Assembly (NCBI GenBank): GCA_963920525.1
Contig: OY986435.1
Span: 299,768,208 to 299,832,207, forward strand
Direction: 5' to 3'
Source: Dichetophora obliterata
Taxonomy: Eukaryota > Arthropoda > Insecta > Diptera > Sciomyzidae
DNA: 64,000 nt
In this document: in pieces, positions 1 through 11,949 of the stretch
Numbering within the stretch: the first letter of the stretch is position 1
Layout: the number at the start of each line of letters is the position of its first letter
Position numbers and translations under genes: made by a program
The notes under the pieces: model-generated
Database searches by the model: none
What the model saw: only the letters and a program-made list of their open reading frames with translations
Told to the model about the DNA's origin: nothing

Positions 1-437
1 ATATGTAGCTCAGCATCAAAAAATTCTCAAGATATGCACTCAATTTCATTTCGATAATTCTTGAACCATTAGGATTTTCATTTTAGCTTCTTCAACAAAG
101 TTCTTTCTATTATTTTGGTCAAAAACTTTGCTCAACGAATACAAATGAAAAAATCGCTTCGTGTGAGTGGGTTTTATCGTGTGAGTGTTAAAAAACTCTA
201 GCTTAGAGTAATAGCGTATGAGTAACATTAACAAGATGAGCTTATAAGTAGCTTACATAGCGTATAAGTAGCATTAATTGCTTTGAAGCTTTGAAAACTG
301 GCAATACATATGTGGCTTGTCAAAGGTTTAAAGCATTGATCATCAATGCAAATAACAGCAAAGAAAGCTTTCCGAGTGCACTGCTTTACACTGAAACAAG
401 AAGTTGTTAAAAGTAAATATATAACAAAAGTAATGTA
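1..437. other. AT-rich sequence, nothing recognised
   Basis: No coding exon, RNA gene or repeat boundary is visible. The stretch ends at the first base of a long-inverted-repeat element. Confidence 0.4.
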
Positions 438-2936
438 TCGCCCATTTCAGATTGAGGTGACCTATCAGCCGTACTGACCTTCTCCGATTTGGCTCAAAAA
501 TTTTTTTATGTTGGTTTTTTATTAAGAAAACCTATTCTGGAGTTTAAAGTTTAAAAAATTTCTTTTGCGGAGCCACAGCCACTCGAATGCCAAATTAGGG
601 CCTATTTTTAGACAACGTAGCTCAGTCAATGTAAATCCAATTGTCGTAAATAAGGTACCATTGGAAAGGTTATTTTGTCTTTTTTAAGGGAAAAATAAAA
701 AACATTTGGAAAATTGCAGTAAGTTGGCCCATTCTTAATTTAAAAGTTTAATGCCATGCCAACAGCAGACGCTTTAATTTTTTTTTATTTTGGTTTTTAG
801 TACGTTTCAATACCTTTCCAACGATATAAAATTAAGGTGTGCTCTTGAAGCGTTCAGAAATTATATCGTAAAACGTGCAGTGTTAAAGAATTTTCAATAC
901 AAATTCAACTAGCTATCAAAGCTTTACAGCATACATGCTCAACAAGTAGTCTATTTCGCCCGCTTTCCCCGCCATACAAATGGTTTTCTATTATAAACTT
1001 TTGTCTTGCAATAACAAAAACACGGACCCACAAAGCCACAATCTGCTGTTAACGATCGCCTAATTTTGAACAATTCAAGTAGTTATTGACCTTTTTTCAT
1101 TTCTGTTTTGTTAAAAATAAAGAAAACAAATTGGATGGAAATTAAATATTTTATTTTCATCGCTTTTTATGTAGGCTAAATAAGATTAAATTAGGATATG
1201 TGTATGTATTATGAAATAAAAAAGTTTTGAAATAATTGCATAGTATAATCTTGTCGAATATATTATTGCCCATTATTTTTTTTAAATTTTAAATTTTTTA
1301 TTTAAAATTTGTATTCTTTCATGCAATGAATAATCAAACTTAGCTTGGGAGTTACAAGTTAAATTTTTGTATTTTAAGATGCAATACATTCACACTTTTT
1401 TACTAACACATTCACACATTAACAACCCACCATCATGCTTATTTCATATTTCGTTTCAAGTCGTGTGGTAGCTTGATGGTAACTAGTTTTGAACAGCGAA
1501 ACACAGTTTTTGTAAATAAATTTTTCGTGTTGGAAAATTTTACTAAAAATAGTATAAAAATAAAATCCTATGATATGAGGAATTACTGTTTTGTATTTTA
1601 GATGAAATTAATAATTTCTTGTACCACTTTTGGCGAGGCGAGCATAGTTGTTTCTGATTTTCAGAGCATTTTGGTGTTGGAAGTAGTGAGTTGTTGAGTT
1701 TAATTGAGGGTTTAAAAAGTCCCAAGGAAAATATCTAAAACATATATTATAATTATAAATAATTTTTGAGCTTTAATTGAATTTAAATGTCATTCGAATG
1801 TCTTCCAGAAGTATTTTAAAAAAATGTCTCTTGAAAGAACTTCTTTATAAGGCTAAAAAGAAGCAGAGTTTGATCTATAGAATTTCTTCTGGAATGTAAT
1901 GTTGTGGGCGATTTGAAACGAGGATATATTTCTAGTGCTCAGAACAAGACTATAAACTTGTACAAACAACATTTCAGTTTAAAAACGAAAAAATAAACGT
2001 AGCATCAATGGAAGGAGCGCAACAATATCATTGCTTCATTCCAATCAACGAAACAGAAATTAGAGCTGCTTGATTCTCAACTTCTGTACAATTTTTCACT
2101 TATAAAATAAATCATTAAATTTTCATCCAATTTGTTTTTTTTTTATTTTTAACAAAACAGAAATAAAAAAAAGTAGATAACTACTTGAATTTGTTCAAAA
2201 TTAGGTGATCACTTACAGAAGCTTGTCTTTTGGTGTGTGCGTATTGTAGTTTTTGCAAAACACAAGTTTATAAAACAAAACAATATTTATATATATTTTA
2301 TCTGCAGCTTTGTATATTTTATCTGCAGCCTCCGTTACTCTCGTTTGTAATTTGATTAAACCAATTCTGAAAGGAGCTACCACCTCCGGCCAGATAATTC
2401 CTTTATCATCATGGCAGGAAAAGCGGGAGAAATAGACTACTTGCTGAGCATGTATGCTTAAAGCATTGATAGCTTGTTGAATTTGTATTGAAAATTCTTT
2501 AACACTGCACTTTTACGCCATATCTTCTAAACCCTTCAAGAGCACACCTTAATTTTATATCGTTGGAAAGGTATTGAAAAGTACACAAAACCGAAATAAA
2601 AAAACTAAAAAAAATTATAGCGTCTGCTGTTGGCATGGCATTAAACTTTGAAATTAAGAATGGGCCAACTTACTGCAATTCTTCCAAAAGCGTTAGTTTT
2701 TTCCTTAATAAATCAAAATAACCTTTCCAACGATACCTTATTTACGAAAATCGGATTTCAATTGAGTGAGCAACGTCGTTTCAAAATAAACCCTATTTTG
2801 GCCTTGAAAAATGGTTCTACAAATGTATAACTTCGGATTTTGTTTTCTAGGGACTAAACCAATGTAGTAACAAAATTTGAGCCAAATCGGAGATGATCAG
2901 TGCGACTTATAAGACTTCTCAATCTGAAATGGGCGA
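438..2936. mobile_element. 2.5-kb long-inverted-repeat (foldback) element
   Basis: The two ends are inverted copies: the left end starts TCGCCCATTTCAGATTGA and the right end finishes with its complement. The similarity, roughly 80% by eye, continues inward for about 700 bp (left arm about 438-1150, right arm about 2115-2936), including matching stretches around the phrase AACAAAACAGAAAT and a shared block about the width of a poorly conserved exon. Each end is bordered by TA, which may be the target duplication. The middle (1150-2115) has no recognisable transposase. No ORF in it looks like a known protein. A diverged single arm of the same family lies at about 48.56-49.04 kb, which supports a dispersed repeat rather than a chance palindrome. 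Superfamily unknown; a Tc1/mariner-like or other TA-targeting non-autonomous element is possible. Confidence 0.75.
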
Positions 2937-4103
2937 TATATATATACAGAAATGTTGAATAGAATGTATTAAGGTTTATTTAATATCTACATTATATATC
3001 TGTGTTCAAATTTTTTTATTTAAATTTTTTAATGTTTTATATTGTTTTGTTTTAATTTTAATGAAAGATTTGAATTTAAAACATTGTAAAACAACACAGC
3101 GAGCAACACCCTAACCGCATGAACACTCAAAGCATACTGACTTAAAATTTAAGTCTCAGCAGAAAAAACAAACTTTTTCGCAGTGTACAAGCTCAGCGAG
3201 CTGATATGATGCCCGCGTGCAGGTCACGGACTTTACCACTATTGAGGAGTCTAAAGTTGGTAGACTCTACCACCTTTTTCAAAATTCTAATATCTACCAC
3301 TTTTACCACCGAAGGCTTAAAATCTGCCACTATTTCCACCGTCATAAAATATCTGATGAATTTGTTCTCTATGAAATACTTTTAATAAACACATCACCAG
3401 AAAGCTTAATTGTGAATATCATTAGATTTAAACATATGCTTGTTGTTGTGAATGGCATTGGTATTTTGACGTTGACTATCAGCTGTTAATAAAACGCTTG
3501 CATGGGAGGCTTAAGCGCTGATTGTAATAGACGGAACTGAATGGAGTCAAGTGTCATCAAGGCGGGATCTAAAATGTATTTAATAAAACAAAGTTTCACA
3601 AATGCTGGTTTTCTTTCATGTCACTTCGTAAGTTTTCGTCAACCGTCAAATACTCAAAACTGTATCGTAATGCTCGTAACTTTTCTTGACATGAACGCAC
3701 TTATAGGAATATTCGTAACTTCATTCGGAAACACTATTTTGACGGCAATGATACACAAAACAAAATAGAGATTATCGAATTCCAGTGAATATCTATTTAT
3801 GCTATTCAATTGTTCTGTCTATTTTTTTATTTGCTGGAAACACGCTTGAAAAATAAAATACATAAAACAGCTGGTATTTTCAGTTTGACAGCGTGCAGGT
3901 AACGCAGGCTTATTTACGACATACGAGACAAATTCTTTGCACAAAATATTTCGAGCTTCGTATTTCGGTGTTCACATAAAAAAGAGTGACGTTTAGTAAG
4001 TTTTTACAAAATACGAGCTTACGAAGCAATTACGAAGTCACATGAATCGCACTACTATTTTTGTTATTGTAAACTGTGCTATGTATACTTTTTTTATAAA
4101 GAA
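2937..4103. other. Intergenic AT-rich sequence
   Basis: No gene recognised. Short ORFs here (for example 3217-3489) have no familiar domain and no supporting context. Around 3217-3340 there is a loose run of CTACCAC/TTTACCACC words, but no clean repeat period. Confidence 0.35.
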
Positions 4104-4748
4104 CAGTCATGTAAAAATAAATAGGGACACCTATATTTTTATATTTAAAGCTGCATGGATTACATACAAGGTGCTACAGATATAGCATTAATTCCCTCGG
4201 GTGGTGGTTCCTCCTGATAAGGCGAGTATAAAACTTTATGGAATTTCCTCCCACATTGTAAAATTTTCAACGCGTTTGGTACGCATTTAGTATTATTGAT
4301 CTAGAATCTAAACTACTCACCATAAAATAAAAATTAATATTTTGTATTTTAGAAAAAATATCAACTTTTCCATCAATATATCAACCACTTTCGTGTCATG
4401 TGCTGCAGCTGAGCTAAAATTTTGAGATTACTCAACGAAATATCAACAAATTTTGTAGCTTTTGTTTTAGAGGAGCTGCAATCGTTCAAATTTAAAATGT
4501 CTTTTTTTCATGTAAAAATGCACTTTATCAACAGTATTTTATGGTGAGTAGTTTAAATTCTAGAACAATTATACTAAACACGTACCAAAACCGTGAAACA
4601 CCCTGTATCTTGAAAGTTTTACAATGCGGGAGAAACTCCATAAAGAGTTATACTTGCCTTATCAAGAAGAATCACCAGCACTTTGTATATAATTCATTCA
4701 GCTTCATATATAAAAATATAGGTGTCCCTATTTATTTTCACATGACTA
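4104..4748. mobile_element. Tc1/mariner-type non-autonomous element (family member 1)
   Basis: Left end CAGTCATGT followed by AAATAGGGACACC is mirrored at the right end by GGTGTCCCTATTTATTTTCA and CATGACT. The inverted arms run about 4104-4340 and 4530-4748 with scattered mismatches; the shared inner parts include the ATAAAATA/GAGTAGTTTA stretch. The ends match those of the element at 15209-15984, which has clearer TA target duplications. No transposase is encoded, so it would depend on an autonomous Tc1-like partner. It is directly followed by a SINE. Confidence 0.75.
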
Positions 4749-4754
4749 TATGTA

Positions 4755-5080
4755 GTGGCAACCGTAGCCTAGTGGGTAGAGTGCGTGGCCCCTAAGCTAA
4801 AGAACTGCGGTAGCCCGGGTTCAATTCCAGCTCCGACAGAAAGTTTTTTCAATTGAAAAATTTTTCCGTTCGGTCGTCACCTCTCTGCAGACAATGGCAA
4901 ACCTCAGAGAGTAAAAATTGCTATGTAAAGTTTCTTGAGAACATAAGCCGTTCGGAGTCGGCATAAAACACGTAGGTCCAGTTCTCGATCATTTGTGATC
5001 AAACATTTAATAACACGCACAACACAATTGATCAATAGAAGCTAGGTCAAAGTCCTTCCAAGGGCTGAAATGGCCAGTTT
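4755..5080 (+). mobile_element. tRNA-derived SINE
   Basis: The head resembles a tRNA: an A-box-like segment TAGCCTAGTGGGTAGAG at 4765-4781 and a B-box GGTTCAATTCC at 4818-4828, spaced as in a tRNA with an internal RNA polymerase III promoter. The 3' cloverleaf and acceptor do not close properly, and about 250 bp of unrelated body follows, so this is a SINE and not a functional tRNA gene. The body's 3' part (about 4948-5065, with GAGTCGGC and CAAAGTCCTTCC) reappears at 46486-46610, showing a dispersed family. It ends in a T-rich stretch around 5083-5098. Confidence 0.75.
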
Positions 5081-6598
5081 ATTTTTTTTTTATTTTTTGT
5101 ATGTAGTTCTTATAGGAAATATCAAATCTGCCACATTTTGTTTCAATTTACAACACTTTTTGAGTCCAATCTACCACAAAAAAATTTTTACCGCGCACTG
5201 CCCACGTGCTATGGGAAAACATAAGTTGGTGACCAATGGTTAAAGAGCATATATTTTTTAGCAAAGTTGTTGGCCAAAATAATAGAAATGATTTGGCTGA
5301 AGAGACAGAAATGAAATTGTTAATATTTCACGAGTTATCATTATGATAAAACAAAAAATGTTGCTTTAAAGTCTTCTGTAAAGTGACAAAAAGGCTGCCA
5401 CCACGAGATTTCTTATATTAAAACAAAGTGAAAAACGTTAAAATTTCTTATAATATACAGATTTTCGTACCGCACAGCGTTACTCTTCTAATAATATTAT
5501 AACATCATGATGTATGTTTAGTTTTTTTATATCTCCCGACAAAGAGATTTTCGGGTCTGAATATAAAAGCCACCTATGAAAGACATCCTCATTTGTGGCA
5601 AGCCGTGACATCCTCCTGACAGTGTTGTAACGAAATTTTTTTGAAAATCTATGCGATGCTTCAACGACCTTTTCAGACTACTGACCCAGTGGAAGCATGC
5701 TATTTTGTGCCACAGAAGAACAGTGAATGTGGGTTTTATAGATGCTTGCTGACATGTGGCACCATCCATTTAATGACACGTATTAATAAGCTGTACCCAC
5801 ACAGTATTGTTAAAATGCAGCAACATGTACATATATTTCGACTGCTTGAAATCGTGATTAAAATAAAATTTAATCTCAATCAAATTTCATCATTTATGCC
5901 TGTTTTTTAATGTAAAACTCACGTTATAAATAAATAAAATTAAGTTAACCTACAAGTAGTTCTTACAACCGGTTAATTCTGCAGTGAGCGGAATATTTTA
6001 AAAAAACATTCTAACCGTGTTCCCATAATTTTAAGACCAAAAGCCTGGCTTCGATTTGCATTACCACTTAGCGTATTGTGTTGATGATATTTTTAATGCA
6101 CTAACAATTCAATACATTATGCCCATCTATGCCCAAAACAAATAAATAAAGACAAAAATTTATAGTTTTAAAAACTATTTTTTTTTTTGTTTCCATTACT
6201 ATTTTAGTTTTTCGCAAAACATATTATGGGTGGCACCTGGTGACCATTATAGTAAACAAACGCTTCATTAAACTGCTTGTATTTGAAATCTCCGGCTGCA
6301 CCAAAATGGGTTAAAAAAAGTTACAGTATCAACTGGCAGTTCTGGGGAATTTTTATACACAACCCAAAAATATTGTTAAAATGTAAAAAATCAGTTCTTA
6401 GTTTCAATTTTCAAAAAATTTTTATTTAAATGCAAACTAAGCAAATACATTTTCTAATTACATTAAAAACAATGTTTGGTTTAGAGAAAAAATCAACGTT
6501 TTTCACAACCTGTCTGAGACTGTGTTAGTGTCTCAGTCTTTACAAACAACACTCAATTTACGGCTAAAATATCTTTTTGCCATTCAATATCTATAATA
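5081..6598. other. Intergenic AT-rich sequence
   Basis: No recognisable gene. Two overlapping antisense ORFs at about 5527-5910 lie in slightly more GC-rich sequence but match no domain I know, and neither has splice or promoter context. They may be a decayed transposon. Confidence 0.3.
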
Positions 6599-7625
6599 TG
6601 GGCTGAAACGTCTTCGGCCTGACAACGAAAAAACAATTTCTTGTTGTAAAAATTGTTTAATTCTTAAAAATAATATCCATCTTAAGGAATTTGTTTATTG
6701 TAACGGTCCTCTTACATTTCGATGCCACTCCTGTATTTCTTGGCGTGAAGTCTCTCGAAATAGGAATTGGTTTCCAACTTGACTTCCTATTTTAATTAAA
6801 TTCGCTTGCCAGTGAGCTGTATTTTCAATTTGAGAAACAGGAAATAGTTGCTAGGGGCCAAATACGGAGAATACGGTTGGTGGGAAACCAATTTGTTCGG
6901 AAATTTCTTCAATTTATCAGAAGTTTCACATGCCTAGTCAGCTGGAGCATTGTCTTGGTGACACAACATTACTTTGCTTCGTTAACAGTAGTTTTTCCTT
7001 AATTTGACGTTTAATCGATCATCTATTGCACAGCAATATTGTTTGTTGGTTGGTTTATCATGATAAAGGTAGTCGATGAATATTTACGGCTTTCACCAGG
7101 TAAATACCACTCTACTGACTACCAACTATACACATATATCCGATGATTCATCCATCCATCACAAATCGCATGAAAAATGCGTTTTATTACGACGAAACAA
7201 TTTAAAGTTTTGATCTACCTAATGAGCGATCCCAATGAACGCAAAGACTATTCATGAGTAAACAGTCGTGAATATGAATATGACGTACACTTTTTTTTGA
7301 GATGCCTCTTGTGTCATATTCACTATCTCATTAATGTTCAATTTGCAGTCAAAACAATTCAACTAATTTTATGGATGTTTTTGGGAGTAATACCTTATAT
7401 GGCCTTCGTGAATTTGGAGCATCATTTGTGGTTGAACGATTAAAACTAAGCAAACCAATATTTCACGGTTGAATTCGATGAACGAGATGTGCCATAATAT
7501 TTATCAAGCCATGGCTCGGATTCAACAGTATTTTTACCTTTCCAGTAACAATGCTTGATTAAAAAACGATATTCACTTCTTCCATGATAAACAAAGCTCT
7601 TCCAATCTACATCAAAAATTCAAAT
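6599..7625 (-). mobile_element. Degenerate mariner (DD34D) element
   Basis: The 3' end at 6599-6632 reads, on the plus strand, GGCTGAAACGTCTTCGGCCT and then GACAACG, which resembles the terminal repeat I remember for irritans-type mariners. The matching 5' terminal repeat was not found near 7.6-7.9 kb, so that end is eroded or lost. The element carries the transposase relic described separately. Its decay points to an old insertion. Confidence 0.65.
6660..7585 (-). pseudogene. mariner transposase pseudogene
   Basis: Piecing the three minus-strand frames together gives, in order: a start MEEVEYRFLIKH and a helix-turn-helix-like stretch; a segment ending GISKKSVRHI (second HTH); a block with HQDNAPAD, corresponding to the second catalytic aspartate; YSPYLAPSNYFLF, where the usual SPDLAPSD is altered so the third catalytic aspartate is Asn; and a C-terminal YFERLHAKKYRSGIEM. 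There are many stops and frameshifts. The family is a cut-and-paste transposase acting on terminal inverted repeats at TA sites. This copy cannot be active: the reading frame and the third catalytic residue are both lost. Assignment to mariner is firm from motif order; subfamily is a guess. Confidence 0.75.
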
Positions 7626-10600
7626 TTTTGCATTCGGATTCAAGATTATGCTGTTTTCATACATTAAAAAAAATTTATTATATCACTTAAATTCAAAAAA
7701 ATTAATTATTTCTAGTGCGATCCTCCCTTTCAAGATACCGTTGGAAAGGTTTTGAATTCTTGCATTGATTCCTAGTCAAAATTGCTGAAATTAATTTATA
7801 TTAAAATTGAAATATTATTTATCAAATAAACAGTTACTGGAAAAATTTTGTAGGAGTATAAAAAAAATAAAAGTAATGAAGTTATTTTAATTTTGAAAGT
7901 TTTTGTATAGAAATAAATCAACAATATATCAAAAATATGCACGAAAAACAGCGTTATTATCAATCTGATTGCAAAAATTTCCAATTCTTCGATGCAGATT
8001 GGAAGAGCTGTATCCGGCCTGTAATTTCTGACAGCTTATTTTTTTACAATTATTACACTGGGCAATATTTTTACAAAAAACTCGATTTTGAGAGGTTATT
8101 TAAAACCATTCCAGCTCACGGTTGGCTATAGCTAGAGTCGAAATATTTGGGGAATCGCCATAACAGAAACCAAGGATTATTTTAACAAAATAATATTAAT
8201 TATTTTATTTGTGCCGAATAACTTTTTTTTTGTATGGGGCGTGAGGCGCCTTAATGTACAAGGTGTTTTTCTCAGAAGTGGAACTTTGAATTGAAATAAT
8301 ATAAAAAAAAATATTTTTCAAATCCATTAAATAAACTTTATTTAAAATACAATTGTTGAGATTAATGTTTAAATATGATTCCGAGCATATGGCACGTATA
8401 CAGCTCACCGTTGACTGTAACGTTCTAGCCATTATGATTTTTGAAGACATATGAATCAATGATTTCACCGGCTCATAAAGAGCACAAAGCGAACGGTGAC
8501 TTTTCCAGGATTGCTCCGCCGTGACTCTATTCATGATAAATTGTCAAAACAAACTTATCTCAAAACACCCTAAGAATGTCAAATCGGCTGTCACAGAAAA
8601 TGGCGTTGTCAGTGTAAAATTCTCCTCCTCTATACATAAAGCACCTTTTTGTTTAGTTTGTTTCGCCAGCTCTGTTTCAGGCAGAATACTTTTCAACCCA
8701 TATTAGTAATTTAGACTTAAGTGTTTTCTTGTTGTTGTTGGCCTACTTGAACTCTTGCTATACATAGCATAATACAATTGAAAGTTGATTGACAATACCA
8801 GATACGTGATCTTATAAAAGCTGCTTCAGACAATCTGAGAAAGCATACAACTTCTCTTACGATTTGCCAAATAATGAAAGCCCGATGTTTGAACACAATT
8901 TTATTTGTTATATGATTTCTATAACAACAAAGCATACGTTTTTTTTTTTGGCATTAGAATTGTTTCTTTTTCTATCAGAGAAGTCAGATAAAAATTTTGT
9001 TTTTTTTTACTTCGAAGACTGCTCCACAAAGTTCTTGAGTTGTTTTTTTTTTTTGTTTTAAACGCTTAACCATAACTGTTTAAACCATTTTCGGGCTTAA
9101 AATTAGTATTTTTCTTTTACTAGTACCCATTTTAAGTTCTATGTGTCAATTTTCTCTGATAGAAAATCTTATAATGCAAACATTTTAATCAGAAAATGCT
9201 ATGACCTGTCAGATGATTTGAGAACTCTGACAAAAAAAGCATACAAAAAGTTATATGATTTCTCTGATAGTCTAAAGCTTAAGCAAATAAGCTTTTCAAT
9301 TATATCTGATATTAGAAGATGGTTTTTGATCCTGTTTATAGATCGAAGGTAAGCAATCCCTAAAATCTGAATAATTTAGCTAGTCACCAGAATAAAAAGT
9401 AAATATTTTTCATTAAATCATAATACTTGTTATTAACAAAAGACCCTGTATTACCTTACAACTTCCATGTATTTTATGCGCTCTCGCTATCTCTCTTTAT
9501 TGTTAAGGCATAACGTTAAGGTATTTGAGAATATGAAACATTTTCTGCGAAAAGAGATGCTTTAAAGCAAGTGTATGTGCTTAAGTTTCTAAAGCCAAGA
9601 AAAAAAAAAAAAAAATAAAACACCGAAATCTATCAAAAACACATACAATATGTTTGACATACTTCTATAAAGCGCACGTAAGGAAATCGTGAGCCGTAGT
9701 GGTACTTGTGGGTGTAGGGACTCTCTAAGGACAATCTCTTACATTAAATTCATTAACGCTTCCAGCATGAACTTGACCTTATTCAATTTCTTCAGACCAA
9801 CAGCTGGCCAAACCTATCTGAGACTGAGTTGGTGTGGTGTTGTTATCATCATCGCACAGAAAAACTAACCACTCACAAAACAAAGACACAAGTGATGGCA
9901 AGAATATCGTGTTGACATTCAATATGTAAATGTTGGTCTTTTTTTCCTTTTTGTGTTCTTGGCCTACGGAGCAAAAAGGAGCTGTTAAATATTTTCTATG
10001 TAATTTTTTTGTCTTGTGTTTACTTTGTTGTTATTGGTATTGTTAAACAAAAAATATGTCGCTTCGCTTGTTGCTATGTTCACATTTATTATATAAACCA
10101 CATCCTAGCCAAGATTGCTCTTGTTATTGTATGTGCCTAAATCTTGTTGTTGTTGTTATTTTCGTTTGTTTCAGTATTAATATGTGTCATGTATTTTGTT
10201 GTAAAGCAAACAATTTCTTTATCCATATCCTGCTATCATAAAGATGAAAGCTCTGTTGGCCTGTCATCGTTGGCCGGATTTGATTTATTTAATGTGGGTT
10301 AAATGGATGCAGGCATTGCTTTCATTTCGGTTCTTTGTTACTGGAAAATGTTTTGTCTGTATGTGTGTGTGTGTGCGATTTTCACTTGAAACCATTTTGT
10401 TGAAATGTATTTGTAACTACAATTAAGACAGTTATAAGATATAGTGTTTTCTGATTTCTATACAGCAGGAATATAATTTAAAAACATCAATCGATCATAT
10501 GAATCTTATTTTACCAGAACTAAATCAAGAACAATTACTTTTTTAAATGACGATTGGAAAAATGATACATCAGGATATGTTAAAAAAATCGTTAGGATGC

Positions 10601-11069
10601 TTTTTTAAAAAAATTTCCTTTTTTTTATGTATAACATTTGCATCCTCATTTGCCAACACGTTGAAATTTGGATCGCCAAGGTTGTCTTCCGAAAATTTCT
10701 AGATATTGCCAATTTCACAGATCACTCGAAATCGTTGACAAAATGTCGAAATTTCTCGTCTGTGGTAAACTATCTTATATCATATTTCCTTGGAATTCTA
10801 TTATAAAAAAAAAATCTTAAGAAACAGACAAAAAGACGCTCAAGCACCAATGAATTTAGCTTCTCTTATAAGTGCCTGCTGGTTCTTTGAAGGACCATTC
10901 AAACATTTCAATAAATTAAAAAATTTTACATTAAGGGTATTCACAACTTCGTGCTTTTCAGTGTGGGTAATAAACCCCGTGGTATCAATACTAGATTTTG
11001 CCAAGCAGTTTTCATATTTGTTGTTATTTAACATGAAAGTTTATCGGTTGCCAGTTACATTTTAATTTA
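7626..11069. other. Long non-coding stretch, mostly unique-looking
   Basis: No coding exon could be supported. The part 9.46-10.43 kb has more GT-rich, less homopolymeric sequence (TTGTTGTTATTGG, TGTGTGTGTGTG runs) and could be host non-coding DNA, but nothing shows a function. Short ORFs at 8205-8534, 9143-9352 and 10790-11065 match no family I recognise. An oligo-A run lies at 9600-9615. A 19-bp phrase GATGTAGATTGGAAGAGCT occurs inverted at about 7602-7618 and direct, with one change, at about 7991-8010. Confidence 0.3.
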
Positions 11070-11923
11070 AAAAATGGAAGAAGCTGAAAATGTAATTTAA
11101 ACTTCTTAAAGCCATTATTAATAAATATATCAAATGGGACAGTTAATTTAATTGCATAGTAATATAGATAGTAGGTGATTCCCAACCACAAATTTTATTT
11201 TAAAGAAAGCTCATAGTGGTGGTTTTTAATAATGGTAAAATAACCACAATACTACGATACCACACAATTGTGAATACCCTCATTAATTCATTTACTTACA
11301 TCTATTCTTTAGTTAAAGAACACAAATTTATTTTTGGAACGAAGATTCACTGACTACCTTTAGCAAGTTGTTATGTGAATTAAAAGATTGTTAATTAAGT
11401 TGAAGAGCGTGCAGCAAGTTTTCTCTCTGAGCGTAAAGCGCAGAGACTTCATATAAAAAAAATTGCAAAACGTGATCAGTGAATCCACCTTAACGGAGCT
11501 TACGTGTGGAGTGATTTGGTAGAAACCGTCACGTAACAGTGAGATTGCTGTATGTGTGCATGCGTGCGAGTATTGAGATTCGAACAAACGAGTAGGCGAG
11601 TGCGCAACTTTCTCTCCCTCTCTCTCTCACTCTCTCTATGTGTCTCTGGTTCTGACACGTAGAAACTTCGTTAAAACGAATTTGTTGTTTATATTTGTGT
11701 GCTTGTTTTAAATTGGTATTTACAATTGTGTGGTATTATAGTTATTTTACCATAGTTTAAAACCACAATTATGAGTACACTTTAGGGTAATATTTGTGGT
11801 TGGAAACCTCCCGCTTTCGCTTTTTGTTTCTATGCAATTAAATTAACTATCCAATTTGATATATTTAATAAATATATGGCAAATAAAGAAGTTTAACTTA
11901 AATTTTCAGCTTCTTCCATTTTT
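11070..11923. mobile_element. Foldback/long-inverted-repeat element, 0.85 kb
   Basis: The left arm (about 11070-11275, starting AAAATGGAAGAAGCTGAAAA) and the right arm (about 11718-11923, ending with its complement) pair over about 200 bp, with blocks such as ATTAATAAATATATCAAA, GTTGGGAATC/GGTTGGAAAC and ACCACACAATTGTGAAT. The loop (11276-11717) includes a CT-rich run at 11610-11636. No protein is encoded. No convincing target duplication was found, so the superfamily is open. Confidence 0.65.
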
Positions 11924-11949
11924 GCAATTAGAAAATGACTGGGTTCCGA

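Noticed and set aside
4755..4836. A functional tRNA gene
   Set aside because: A- and B-boxes are present but the acceptor stem does not pair and a SINE body follows.
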